DNA from: Qipengyuania mesophila
GTDB lineage: Bacteria > Pseudomonadota > Alphaproteobacteria > Sphingomonadales > Sphingomonadaceae
Assembly: GCF_019711655.1 (NCBI RefSeq)
Contig: NZ_JAIGNU010000001.1
Coordinates: 1,831,501-1,895,500 of the forward strand
Length of the DNA stretch: 64,000 nucleotides
Reading direction: 5' to 3'
Positions 36,134 through 44,779 of the stretch are shown piece after piece (position 1 is the stretch's first letter; each line of letters begins with the position of its first letter). The position numbers and the translations under genes are program-made. The notes under the pieces are model-generated. The model saw nothing but the letters and a program-made list of their open reading frames with translations. It did no database searches and was not told where the DNA came from.

Positions 36134-37577
36134 CGGTCGCCTCCTCGCGGTCTTCCGGCAGGACATCGGGATCGCCGCCCGGGTTTTGCGTCGGGCCGGG
36201 GGTGATGCCGGCCGTCCGGACCGGCCCCTTCTCGGTCCGCTTGACGCCCTTTTCGCCGGTGTGCGGCGGTGCCTTCATCAAGCGCAGGATGTACCACGTG
36301 CCCACGCCGAAGACGGCGAAATAGACCACTACGAACGCCAGCAGCGAAGCGCCCACAGCCGGCGCGGCCAGCGGGCTGGCGGCATCGGCAGTGCGGAGCA
36401 TGCCGTAGACGACCCACGGCTGGCGACCGACCTCGGTGGTGATCCAGCCGGCCAGCACCGCCACGAAGCCACTCGGTCCCATGACCAGCGCGGCGCGATG
36501 CAGCCAGGACCAGTCGTAGAGCTTGCCGCGAAAGCGGGCGAGCAGGCTCCACATCCCCACGCCGAGCATCGCGAACCCGGTCGCGACCATGATGCGGAAA
36601 CTCCAGAACACCATGGCCACCGGCGGTTGTTCGTCGTCGGGGATGGTGTCGAGCCCGGCAAGCGGGGCGTCGAGGTCGTGCTTGAGGATCAGGCTCGACG
36701 CCTTGGGAATGCCGACGGCGTAGTCGAGCCGCTGTTCCGCATCGTTGGGGATGCCGAAAAGGTAGAGCGGCGCACCGTCCGGGTGGCTCTCGTAGTGGCC
36801 TTCCATCGCCATGACCTTGGCCGGCTGGTGCTCGAGCGTGTTGAGCCCGTGCATGTCGCCCGCGAATATCTGCACCGGCACGACGATGGCCGCCATCCAC
36901 ATCGCCATCGAGAACATCTTCCGCGCATGGGCGTTGGTGCGGTCCTTGAGCAGGTGCCAGGCGCCCACCCCGCCGACCACGAAGGCGGTCGTGAGATAGG
37001 CGGCCAGCACGGTGTGGACGAGGCGGAAGGGAAAGCTGGGATTGAAGATGATCGCCAGCCAGCTCTCGCCCGGCAGGAACTGCCCGTTGGCGCCCACCTC
37101 GTAGCCCGTCGGCGTCTGCATCCAGCTGTTGACCGAGAGGATCCAGAAGGCCGAGACGAAGGTGCCGAGCGCGACCATCAGCGTGGCGGCGAAATGCAGC
37201 TTGCGCCCGACCTTCTCCATCCCGAACAGCATGACGCCGAGGAAACCCGCTTCGAGGAAGAAGGCGGTCAGCACCTCATAGGCCATCAGCGGCCCGATCA
37301 CCGGCCCCGCCTTGTCGCTGAACACCGCCCAGTTGGTGCCGAACTGGTAGGACATGACGATCCCGCTGACCACGCCCATGGCGAAGGCGATGGCGAAGAT
37401 CTTCAGCCAGTATTTGAACAGGTCGAGATAGCGCTGCTCGCCGGTCTTGAGCCACAGCCCCTCGAGCACCGCGAGATAGCTCGCGAGGCCGATGGAGAAG
37501 GCCGGGAAGATGAAATGGAAGCTCACCGTGAAGGCGAACTGGATGCGGGCGAGCAGCAGGGCGTCGAATTCGGGCAT
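36123..37577 (-). CDS. cydA: Cytochrome bd ubiquinol oxidase subunit I, short Q-loop form
   Basis: A 484-residue subunit carrying the three hemes. 'LLLARIQFAFTVSFHFIFPAFSIGLAS' contains the distal-heme His, 'KVMAMEGHYES' the region before the quinol loop, and 'GWITTEVGRQPWVVYGMLRT' the conserved GRQPW motif. The length and compact loop between about residues 250 and 320 fit the cyanide-insensitive (CioA-like) subgroup rather than the long-loop Escherichia coli form. ATG 37577 has a poor ribosome site. It is divergent from rsh. Confidence 0.93.
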   Translation of the reverse strand: MPEFDALLLARIQFAFTVSFHFIFPAFSIGLASYLAVLEGLWLKTGEQRYLDLFKYWLKIFAIAFAMGVVSGIVMSYQFGTNWAVFSDKAGPVIGPLMAYEVLTAFFLEAGFLGVMLFGMEKVGRKLHFAATLMVALGTFVSAFWILSVNSWMQTPTGYEVGANGQFLPGESWLAIIFNPSFPFRLVHTVLAAYLTTAFVVGGVGAWHLLKDRTNAHARKMFSMAMWMAAIVVPVQIFAGDMHGLNTLEHQPAKVMAMEGHYESHPDGAPLYLFGIPNDAEQRLDYAVGIPKASSLILKHDLDAPLAGLDTIPDDEQPPVAMVFWSFRIMVATGFAMLGVGMWSLLARFRGKLYDWSWLHRAALVMGPSGFVAVLAGWITTEVGRQPWVVYGMLRTADAASPLAAPAVGASLLAFVVVYFAVFGVGTWYILRLMKAPPHTGEKGVKRTEKGPVRTAGITPGPTQNPGGDPDVLPEDREEATDGR

Positions 37578-37722
37578 GACCGAATACGCGCTATGACAAG
37601 TGTGGCGCGGTGGCTCAAGCCACCGACTGTGCAAGCACTGTTGCAGAAAAATGCATGGCCGGACGGAGTTTGCGCAGTTTCCCCTTGCCCTGCGCAGGGC
37701 AATCCTCACATCGTGATTTGCG

Positions 37723-39813
37723 ATGCTGCGCCAGTACGAACTCGTAGAGCGGGTCAAGGAATACGACCCCGACGCCGACGAGGCGATGCTCAATCGCGCC
37801 TATGTCTATACCGTGCAGAAGCACGGCACGCAGACGCGCGCGAGCGGGGATCCCTATTTCAGTCATCCGGTCGAGGTCGCGGGGCTGATGACCGACCTCA
37901 AGCTCGACCAGGAAACCATCGCCACCGCGCTGCTGCACGACACGGTCGAGGACACGCTGGCGACGATCGAGGACATCGAGGACCATTTCGGTACCGATGT
38001 CGCGCGGTTGGTTGACGGGGTGACCAAGCTCTCGAAGATCGAGCAGATGCCCGAGAACGAGCGCGCCGCCGAGAACCTCAGGAAATTCCTCCTCGCCATG
38101 AGCGAGGATATTCGCGTGCTGCTGGTCAAGCTCGGCGACCGGCTGCACAACATGCGCACGCTGCATTTCATCAAGAATCCCGAGAAGCGCCAGCGGATCG
38201 CGCGCGAGACGATGGATATCTATGCCCCGCTCGCGGAGCGGATCGGCATGTACGAATACATGCGCGAAATGCAGATGCTCGCCTTCGAGCAACTGGAGCC
38301 CGAGGCCTTCGAGACCATCACCCAGCGGCTCGACCAGATCCGCAGCGAGGATGGCGGCCAGGTCGACGCGATCGCGCTCGACATGAAGCACGCGCTGGCC
38401 GAAGCGGGGATCGTGACCGAGGTGTCGGGGCGCGAGAAGCATCCCTATTCGATCTGGCGCAAGATGGCCGAGCGGCACGTGTCCTTCGAACAGGTCACCG
38501 ACATCATGGCCTTCCGCATCATCTGCGAGGACGTGTCCGACTGCTACCGCGCGATGGGCGTTCTGCACACGACCTGGCAGTTCCTGCCGGGCAAGTTCAA
38601 GGACTACATCTCGACGCCGAAGAACAACGGCTATCGCTCGCTCCACACCTCGCTGATCTACGGCAAGTCGATGCGCGTCGAGGTCCAGATCCGCACACGC
38701 GAGATGCACCGCCGCAACGAATTCGGCCTCGCCGCGCACTGGGCCTACAAGCAGGGCGATCGCCCCGACGGGCAGGTCGGCTGGCTGCGCGACCTGATCG
38801 AGATCGTCGACGCCAGCCACGATCCCGACGAACTGCTCGAACACACGCGGCTGGCGATCTACCAGGACCGCATCTTCGCCTTCACCCCCAAGGGCGCGCT
38901 GTTCCAGCTGCCCAAGGGCGCGACCCCGGTCGATTTTGCCTTCGCGGTGCACACCGATCTCGGCGCGCAGACGGTCGGTGCGAAAATCAACGGGCGTCAC
39001 ATGCCGCTGCGCACGCAGCTCAACAACGGCGATGTGGTCGAGATCATCAAGAGCGACCATGCCGATCCGCAGCTGAGTTGGCTGGGCTTCGTCGTCACCG
39101 GCAAGGCGCGCGCCTCGATCCGCCGTGCGGTGCGGCTGAGGGAACGGGCCGAAGTGGCCGAGATCGGGCAGAAACTGTTCGACGAAATTGCGCTGCGCGT
39201 GCCCGCCAAGATCGGCAAGAAGGCGCTGCGCGAGGCGCTGAAGCGGCTCGAGATGGAGGAGGAGGAAGACCTCTATTACGCCATCGGCTCGGCCAAGGTC
39301 GAAGACCGCGTGGTGATGGAGGCGCTGGTTCCGGGCTGTACCGCCGAACTCGAGAACGAGCCCGACTGGGCCAAGAGCGGCAAGGCGCTGTCGATCCGCG
39401 GGTTGACCCCCGGCGTCGGCTTCCAGCTCGCCCAATGCTGCCACCCGGTGCCAGGCGACCGCATCGTCGGCCTGCGCAAGCCGGGCGAGGGGGTCGAGGT
39501 GCACACGATCGACTGCACCCGTCTCGCCAGCGGGATCGACAGCGACTGGCTCGACCTGTCGTGGGGCAAGCGCTCGCGCGGCGCGGTCGGTCGGCTGCGG
39601 GTCACTCTCTACGACCGGCCCGGCACGCTCGCCGAGATGGCCGGCATCTTCGCGCAGAACCACGTCAATGTGACCAGCCTCGAGCAGACCCAGCTCGACC
39701 ATCCCTTCACCACCTACGAGATCGATCTCGAGGTGCAGGACGTGCCCCACCTCACCCGCATCTTGAGTGCGCTCAGGGCGAGCGACTCGGTCGCGCAGGC
39801 CGAGCGCGTGTGA
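37723..39813 (+). CDS. rsh: Bifunctional (p)ppGpp synthetase/hydrolase (Rsh)
   Basis: A 696-residue stringent-response enzyme. The HD hydrolase domain shows 'YFSHPVEVA', 'LLHDTVEDT' and 'KLGDRLHNMRTL', all intact, so hydrolysis is likely retained. The synthetase region has 'GREKHPYSIWRKM' and 'FRIICEDVSDCYRAMGVLHTTW'. TGS ('IFAFTPKGALFQLPKGATPVDFAFAVHTDLG'), a Cys-rich conserved patch ('LAQCCHPVPGD') and a C-terminal ACT domain follow. Most alphaproteobacteria have one such enzyme. The stop overlaps the next GTG start. Confidence 0.95.
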   Translation: MLRQYELVERVKEYDPDADEAMLNRAYVYTVQKHGTQTRASGDPYFSHPVEVAGLMTDLKLDQETIATALLHDTVEDTLATIEDIEDHFGTDVARLVDGVTKLSKIEQMPENERAAENLRKFLLAMSEDIRVLLVKLGDRLHNMRTLHFIKNPEKRQRIARETMDIYAPLAERIGMYEYMREMQMLAFEQLEPEAFETITQRLDQIRSEDGGQVDAIALDMKHALAEAGIVTEVSGREKHPYSIWRKMAERHVSFEQVTDIMAFRIICEDVSDCYRAMGVLHTTWQFLPGKFKDYISTPKNNGYRSLHTSLIYGKSMRVEVQIRTREMHRRNEFGLAAHWAYKQGDRPDGQVGWLRDLIEIVDASHDPDELLEHTRLAIYQDRIFAFTPKGALFQLPKGATPVDFAFAVHTDLGAQTVGAKINGRHMPLRTQLNNGDVVEIIKSDHADPQLSWLGFVVTGKARASIRRAVRLRERAEVAEIGQKLFDEIALRVPAKIGKKALREALKRLEMEEEEDLYYAIGSAKVEDRVVMEALVPGCTAELENEPDWAKSGKALSIRGLTPGVGFQLAQCCHPVPGDRIVGLRKPGEGVEVHTIDCTRLASGIDSDWLDLSWGKRSRGAVGRLRVTLYDRPGTLAEMAGIFAQNHVNVTSLEQTQLDHPFTTYEIDLEVQDVPHLTRILSALRASDSVAQAERV

Positions 39814-40169
39814 TTACCGGGATCGACCACGTCCAGCTGGCCATGCCGCATGGCGGCGAATCGCATGCGCGGCGCTTCTGGGTCGATCTGATGGGGCTGG
39901 AGGAAGTGGCCAAGCCCGCGCATCTCGCGGTCAACGGCGGCTGCTGGTTCGAAGGCGCGGGCGTTGCGATCCATTGCGGGGTGGAGGATGCCTTCCTGCC
40001 CGCGCGGCGCGCGCATCCGGCGCTGCTGGTCAGCGATCTCGCGGTGCTGGTGGCGCGGCTCGGGAAGGCAAACGTCCGCTTCAAGCCGGGCAAGGAGCTG
40101 GAAGGCTATGTCCGCGGCGACATCGCCGATCCCTTCGGCAACCGCATCGAACTGATGCAGAAGCTCTAG
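39810..40169 (+). CDS. VOC/glyoxalase-superfamily protein
   Basis: A 119-residue protein starting at GTG 39810, overlapping the rsh stop as GTGA. 'ITGIDHVQLAMPHGGESHARRFWVDLMGLEEV' and 'DIADPFGNRIELMQ' are the two ends of a VOC unit, with His at the first and Glu at the last metal position. The reaction is unknown; related proteins are annotated as glyoxalase or bleomycin-resistance-like. It is coupled in translation to rsh, and its end overlaps the opposing DUF1905 gene by four bases. Confidence 0.8.
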   Translation: MITGIDHVQLAMPHGGESHARRFWVDLMGLEEVAKPAHLAVNGGCWFEGAGVAIHCGVEDAFLPARRAHPALLVSDLAVLVARLGKANVRFKPGKELEGYVRGDIADPFGNRIELMQKL

Positions 40170-40480
40170 AGCAATTCGAGCGCCAGCTCTGCCTCGTCGC
40201 CTGCCGCAAGATCTTCCGCTTTCAGGACCTTCTTGCCCACGAGCAGCCACCACTCGCCCGACTTCGAAGGAAAGACCGAGGTCTTCCAGCGCGTCCCGCC
40301 GATGGTCGCCATCACCTTCACCGAACCGAAGCCGCGCCTGCCGCCCAATTCGAGGCGCCGCAGCCGCTCATGCATGGTAAGATCCTCTGCCACGCCGCCG
40401 CCGATGGTCAGGAGGTGGTAGACCGCCTTCTCGCCATCCCAGCGGGTGATCGGTCCGCGCCAGGAGAGTGTCTCGCTCAA
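40166..40480 (-). CDS. DUF1905 domain protein
   Basis: A 104-residue small beta-barrel-like protein with 'GSVKVMATIGGTRWKTSVFPSKSGEWWLLVGKKVLKAEDLAAGDEAELALEL', the DUF1905 core. Function is unknown. It overlaps the peptidyl-prolyl isomerase gene upstream by four bases (ATGA) and so is its operon partner. Confidence 0.82.
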   Translation of the reverse strand: MSETLSWRGPITRWDGEKAVYHLLTIGGGVAEDLTMHERLRRLELGGRRGFGSVKVMATIGGTRWKTSVFPSKSGEWWLLVGKKVLKAEDLAAGDEAELALELL

Positions 40481-41532
40481 TCGGCGACCCGACGCACCGG
40501 CACGGGGATGTTGCAGATGTCGGCGCCGCCTGCCGGCACGATGAAGAAGGGATCGCGGCGGTTGGCGCGGGCGTCGGCATAACGCGCGAAGCTGGCGCCG
40601 TCGGTCGAGAGGTATTCGAAGCGCGGCCGCTCTCCATCGGGCAGGTCGCTGGCGACCCGCACCGAGAGGATCGGTGTGCGCTTGTCCGCTTCTTCCTCGG
40701 TGTAAAAGCCCAGCGCACCCGAACCGCGCGGCAGGCTGGAGAGATGCTCCATCCCCTCGACGATCCGGCCAGCAAGGGCGATATTGCGGTCGAGGTGGCG
40801 CGGGGCATGGCCGATCACCGTATAGAGTTCCGCGCCCGTGCCTGCGTCGGGCGACATGTTCCTGCCCACACCGACCATGCCGTAGCAGTGGATCGGCCAG
40901 ACACTTGCCGGTTCGCCCTCATCGTCCGACCCCACGTTCGACGCCAGCGGCCAACCCTCGTGAAACAGCGAAAGCTGCGCATAGGAATCGACCAATCCAT
41001 TGGCGATGATGACGGCGGCTGTCTTGTTCCCGGAAACTAGGGATTCGGCTTCGAGCGCCAGGTCGCGTTCGGAATCGGCGAGCAGGGTCGACAGGCTGAT
41101 GGCGTCTCCGTTGACCGTGTAGTCGCGCTCGTCGGTCTCGACGAGCGCCGGCGGGAGTGCCTTCTGTTCGCCGCTGCTTTCGGGGTTGTCGTAGTTCGGA
41201 TCGCCCCATTGGACGACGTAATTGTCCTGCACGCGGTTGACGGTGATGTCGTCGAACCAGCCCGAACGGGCGAAGGTGCGAATGTTCTGTACCCAGCTTT
41301 GGCTGAACGGCGCGGGCATCAGCTGGATCACCACCTTGCGTTCGCTTCCGTCTTCGGCCGGGGCCAGCGTCATCACCAGCAGATCCTCGGGTGCGATGGC
41401 GACCCATTCCTCGGCAGGCGCCTGCGCCACGATCTCCCCTGGCGACGGAGCCGGCGGAGGTGTCTCCTCCTGCGCGATGGCGGGAGCGGCGAGCGCGAGC
41501 AGCGCGGCGAGCGAAATCAGGGGCCTGGTCAT
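40477..41532 (-). CDS. Secreted cyclophilin-type peptidyl-prolyl isomerase
   Basis: A 351-residue protein with signal peptide 'LAALLALAAPAIAQE' from ATG 41532 and a Pro-rich linker. The cyclophilin domain is expanded: 'VVIQLMPAPFSQSWVQNIRTFARSGWFDDITVNRVQDNYVVQWGDP' is the classical N-terminal half, then a roughly 100-residue insertion, then 'YTVIGHAPRHLDRNIALAGRIVEGMEHLSSLPRG' is the C-terminal half. Such insert-bearing forms are frequent in sphingomonads. It would act on periplasmic proteins. Confidence 0.85.
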   Translation of the reverse strand: MTRPLISLAALLALAAPAIAQEETPPPAPSPGEIVAQAPAEEWVAIAPEDLLVMTLAPAEDGSERKVVIQLMPAPFSQSWVQNIRTFARSGWFDDITVNRVQDNYVVQWGDPNYDNPESSGEQKALPPALVETDERDYTVNGDAISLSTLLADSERDLALEAESLVSGNKTAAVIIANGLVDSYAQLSLFHEGWPLASNVGSDDEGEPASVWPIHCYGMVGVGRNMSPDAGTGAELYTVIGHAPRHLDRNIALAGRIVEGMEHLSSLPRGSGALGFYTEEEADKRTPILSVRVASDLPDGERPRFEYLSTDGASFARYADARANRRDPFFIVPAGGADICNIPVPVRRVAD

Positions 41533-41565
41533 GCGCGAACTGGTGCCACCGGCCCGGACAAAACA

Positions 41566-41605
41566 AAAGCCCCCTCTCGCGCATTGTACGGGCGGGAGGG
41601 GGCTT
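41566..41605 (-). terminator. Strong terminator-like hairpin upstream of the isomerase gene
   Basis: AAGCCCCCTC and GAGGGGGCTT form a 10-bp stem; on the minus strand it is followed by TTTTGTTTT. It lies 34 bases before the isomerase start, so it would stop transcription entering that gene from 41606-41843. No coding gene is visible there; an attenuator or the end of a short RNA are both possible. Confidence 0.6.
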
Positions 41606-41843
41606 CGAGACGGTGTTCGCAGGGTATGCCTGATCCGCGCAGCACCGTCGCACGAATGTTGTACACTCAAAAACGCCATCCGCAATCATCCGGTTCCCGC
41701 TCCGGCTTGCGGAATCATCGCCCCGCCGCTAGACGCGCGGCTCTTTTGTGACGCTACCACGCTGTGTGCTGCTTGAGCGCCGGGGATCTTCTCGGGATTT
41801 CTGCCCTCAAGTAGCAAAGCGGTAGGGCAACAAGAGAGCATGC
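41606..41843. other. Region between the hairpin and tRNA-Ser, no gene seen
   Basis: The 311 bases between the isomerase start and tRNA-Ser hold the hairpin at 41566-41605 but no supported coding frame. The tRNA promoter should lie in its last 60 bases; no convincing -35/-10 pair stands out. Confidence 0.4.
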
Positions 41844-41934
41844 GGAGCAGTGGCCGAGTGGTCGAAGGCGCACGCCTGGAAAGTGTGTATACGGTAACCC
41901 CGTATCGAGGGTTCGAATCCCTCCTGCTCCGCCA
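41844..41934 (+). tRNA. tRNA-Ser (anticodon GGA)
   Basis: The acceptor stem pairs GGAGCAG (41844-41850) with CTGCTCC (41924-41930), followed by G and an encoded CCA. The D-arm contains GGCCGAGTGGTCGAAGGC, the anticodon loop is CTGGAAA (anticodon GGA, reads UCC/UCU), a long variable arm follows (ATACGG..CCGTAT), and the T-arm has GGTTCGAATCC. The long variable arm and GGA anticodon identify serine. The island of mobility and metal genes begins directly after its 3' end. Confidence 0.96.
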
Positions 41935-42167
41935 CACATAAGTCATTCATAGAGAACGATTTTCTTAATGACGGAACGTGCCGCAGTTCTGCGTCGTTCG
42001 GCGCGGAAGGTGGTCAGCCGGAGAGCGCGTCGAAGCTCGTTCAGTAGCCACCCCCCCAACATTCTCTGGCGCCTCATTCAGAGGTACCCGTTTCGCTTTC
42101 GCTGTTTGATGCCCCAACGAACACGAGCAGCAGTCGCCCGCCGCTCGCCAGTCGCTTTCTCGCGAAT

Positions 42168-43832
42168 CTATCTGTCGAGCAAAAGGTCTTCCTGTTCGTT
42201 CCACGATAGTGGCAGGTCGCTCATACCGAACAGCTTCTTCGCATCGAGATCGATAGGCTGCTTTCCCGTAGCTATCGCTTCGACAACTTCGGGCGCTAGG
42301 AAGTTCAATCGCACGACGCGCGATGCGTAGGAGCTGGTCACCTGCTGTTCGCGTGCGAGCGCCGAGATAGTAAGTTTGCGGTCCAGCATCATCTGCCACC
42401 AGGCGCGAGCGCGATGGAGCAGCTTCAGGAGGTGCTCCTGAGGCTCGCCCTCAGTCGACTTCGACAAGCCGTCGTGGATCAATCGAACAGCGCGACCGCT
42501 GCGCCGGAGGTTCGCGTTTATGGATATCGCTGGATTGGTTGTTGCTGGTGAAGTTGGCGTGATGGACAGCAAGTCGCAAAGGCCGGTGGCATATAGCTCT
42601 ATTGTCAGCTGCGCGGGCCTGATGGTGACCTTCGCGATGCACATTCGCACCGTGGCTCGCTCCCGCTTTCTCAGCCCGGTCGCCAGGCTGGCGGAGGGAT
42701 CTGCGAGGTTCGCAACGATATCAGCTGTCAGCTCGATGCCCGCCTTCGCCAGCAACCCTAGCGGCCGTTCAACCTCCTTTGCTACGAGCTCACACACGAC
42801 CTTCTCCAGCTCGGGCGCGGGAATGCGAAGGGTTCGCTGAGCTAGTGAGGTGTCGCCCTCGCCGCCCTTTCCGATGTAGTATCGGTAGCGCGTGGTCCCC
42901 TTGGTCGCGTGGCTAGCAATCAGGGCGTTGCCCTCGCTGTCGAAGACCCTACCAGCCAGCAGACTTGGCGTCCTTCCCGTACGCGACTGCTGCTCACCTT
43001 GCGTATTGGCTTCGAGCTGCGCCTGCACTCGATCCCACGTCTCGCGATCGACGATGCCTGAGTGCTGGCCATCGTAAATCTCACCCTTGTGGCAGATCTT
43101 GCCAATGTAGATCGGGTTGGAGAGGATCTTGTAGATCTGCCCGCGCGTAAACGGCTTGCCGCCCAGTTTGCGCCCGGTGCCGGTCACACGCTTGGGGACA
43201 CGGAGATCCTGCTCCGAGAGCTGCGCTGTTAGCAGTCGAACGTTGCGGACCTCCAGATAGTGATTGAAGATGCTGCGAACGAGAGCGGCGTGCTGATTGT
43301 CCATCGCCAACGTCCTGCCGTTCGCCTTATAACCGAGCGGCACCACGCCGCCCATCCACATACCCTTGGCCTTCGAAGCAGCGATCTTGTCGCGAATGCG
43401 CTCGGCGGTCACCTCGCGCTCGAACTGCGCGAAGGAGAGCAGCATGTTGAGAGTCAGCCGTCCCATGCTGGTCGTGGTGTTGAATGACTGCGTGACCGAC
43501 ACGAAACTGACCTTTGCCTTGTCCATGGCTTCGACCAGCTTAGCGAAATCAAGCAGCGAGCGTGTCAGCCGGTCGACCTTGTAGACCACCACGATGTCGA
43601 TCGTGCCTGCAGCGACATCTGCCAGCAGCCGCTTGAGCGCGGGACGTTCGAGCGTTCCGCCCGAGATGCCGCCATCGTCGTAAACCGCGGGAAGCTGTGA
43701 CCAGCCTTCCGAAGCCTGGCTCAGGATATAGGCAGCGCAGGCCTCGCGCTGGGCATCGAGCGAGTTGAAGTCCTGTTCCAGTCCCTCCTCGCTCGACTTG
43801 CGGGTATAGATCGCACAGCGGACCTTGTTCAT
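42168..43832 (-). CDS. Large serine recombinase
   Basis: A 554-residue recombinase. 'CAIYTRKSSEEGLEQDFNSLDAQREACAAYI' holds the nucleophile Ser at the usual position near the N terminus, and 'VDRLTRSLLDFAKLVEAMDKAKVSFVSVTQSFNTTTSMGRL' completes the resolvase domain. A recombinase domain ('GYKANGRTLAMDNQHAALVRSIFNHY') and a zinc-ribbon-like region follow. ATG 43832 overlaps the DUF2924 stop by four bases. The last gene of a DUF3489-DUF2924-recombinase operon, it points toward tRNA-Ser 234 bases away and may be the integrase of the island. Confidence 0.92.
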   Translation of the reverse strand: MNKVRCAIYTRKSSEEGLEQDFNSLDAQREACAAYILSQASEGWSQLPAVYDDGGISGGTLERPALKRLLADVAAGTIDIVVVYKVDRLTRSLLDFAKLVEAMDKAKVSFVSVTQSFNTTTSMGRLTLNMLLSFAQFEREVTAERIRDKIAASKAKGMWMGGVVPLGYKANGRTLAMDNQHAALVRSIFNHYLEVRNVRLLTAQLSEQDLRVPKRVTGTGRKLGGKPFTRGQIYKILSNPIYIGKICHKGEIYDGQHSGIVDRETWDRVQAQLEANTQGEQQSRTGRTPSLLAGRVFDSEGNALIASHATKGTTRYRYYIGKGGEGDTSLAQRTLRIPAPELEKVVCELVAKEVERPLGLLAKAGIELTADIVANLADPSASLATGLRKRERATVRMCIAKVTIRPAQLTIELYATGLCDLLSITPTSPATTNPAISINANLRRSGRAVRLIHDGLSKSTEGEPQEHLLKLLHRARAWWQMMLDRKLTISALAREQQVTSSYASRVVRLNFLAPEVVEAIATGKQPIDLDAKKLFGMSDLPLSWNEQEDLLLDR

Positions 43833-44245
43833 GCTGTCTTCGCCTTTGTCTTCAAGCCGAAGAAGGCAGGTCCCGACCAGCGCGTGCCAGTGATCGCGCG
43901 GGCCACCTCGCTCAAGGAGCGCCATTGCCGCTCATTCCAGATGATCTCGCCATGCTCGCCGATCGCGACCACGTGGAGCTTGCCGCCGTACTCACGCGCG
44001 AGGCGCATGCCTGGCCGGATGTCCTGCGTCGTCGTCTTCCCGCTCGCAGCCTGATCGAGCCGCTGCATGATCTTGCGCGGCAGGCCGCGCCCGGTCTTGG
44101 ACTGCAGCTCATAAGCTACTGCCAGGCGCAGCATTTGCGCGCTGGCTTTGGGGATCGGTCGACCGGTGAGCTTCACCCACCGGTCGCCGAGTGCTGGCTT
44201 GTCCATCGCTGCAAGGGCAGCCAGCTCGTCTGACAGTTCTGCCAT
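43829..44245 (-). CDS. DUF2924 protein, recombinase partner
   Basis: A 138-residue basic protein starting at ATG 44245 ('MAELSDELAALAAMDKPALGDRWVKLTGRP'). 'LRLAVAYELQSKTGRGLPRK' and 'IRPGMRLAREYGGKLHVVAIGEHGEIIWNERQWRSLSEVARAITGTRWSGPAFFGL' are the DUF2924 core. The C-terminal part resembles small DNA-binding modules, with an R-S-L-S-x-V-A-x-x-I-T helix. It lies two bases after the DUF3489 stop and overlaps the recombinase start. DUF2924 genes repeatedly sit just ahead of this type of recombinase. Confidence 0.88.
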   Translation of the reverse strand: MAELSDELAALAAMDKPALGDRWVKLTGRPIPKASAQMLRLAVAYELQSKTGRGLPRKIMQRLDQAASGKTTTQDIRPGMRLAREYGGKLHVVAIGEHGEIIWNERQWRSLSEVARAITGTRWSGPAFFGLKTKAKTA

Positions 44246-44247
44246 CC

Positions 44248-44481
44248 TCAGGCGCTCTTCGTGATACGATAGCACGACATCCCGCCGCGCTTGTCGCGCT
44301 CGATCGTATGCCCCTTCTTCTTCAGACCGGTCATCGCTGCGCGGGTCGTATGCGGCAGCCAGCCGGTGGCCTTCACCATTTCATCGAGGGTTGCGCCCTG
44401 CTTGCGTTTAAGCAGCGCGATGACCTTGTCGATCTTGGTCTCGCGTTTGGGTTCTGCTGCTTTTTCGGTCTGCTTCGTCAT
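44248..44481 (-). CDS. DUF3489 winged-helix-like small protein
   Basis: A 77-residue protein: a Lys/Glu-rich start, then 'IDKVIALLKRKQGATLDEMVKATGWLPHTTRAAMTGLKKKGHTIERDK', a short winged-helix pattern with the recognition helix 'LPHTTRAAMTGL'. It is the first gene of the recombinase operon and may be its regulator or a DNA-binding accessory; this is inference from position and fold. Confidence 0.87.
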   Translation of the reverse strand: MTKQTEKAAEPKRETKIDKVIALLKRKQGATLDEMVKATGWLPHTTRAAMTGLKKKGHTIERDKRGGMSCYRITKSA

Positions 44482-44779
44482 GAGTGGTTCTCCTGGTCTC
44501 AGACGGCATTATGTCGCCTGCCACCACCCAAGGCCCCGGCTCGCGCGCTGCGTCGGGGCGGCAGCCCGCCTTCAGGGGCCGCGATACACTGACAGCACCA
44601 ATGCTTGCTTTGGTCGCGAAGTCGAATGGAAAGTGGGGGCAAACGAATGTCCGTTTTGCGCCCTGATTTCGGTCGTAGCGAGCATCCTTCGCGATAGCTG
44701 AAAGCCGCCATAAGATTTGCTTGAGATCGGGTGCCTTCGCGTTCCTCAATTGGCCGATTCTTGGCCGAGGAGAAATGCC

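Noticed and set aside
36090..38015. Plus-strand open frame of about 640 codons across cydA and cydB
   Set aside because: Antisense shadow of two certain genes; the translation is His/Asp/Glu-rich without domains.
41910..41934. Search for a second copy of the tRNA-Ser 3' end as the other attachment site
   Set aside because: No repeat seen by eye in 41935-64000; the other end may be outside the window, so no att pair is claimed.
43260..43487. Plus-strand frames inside the serine recombinase
   Set aside because: Shadows of a gene with full family motifs.
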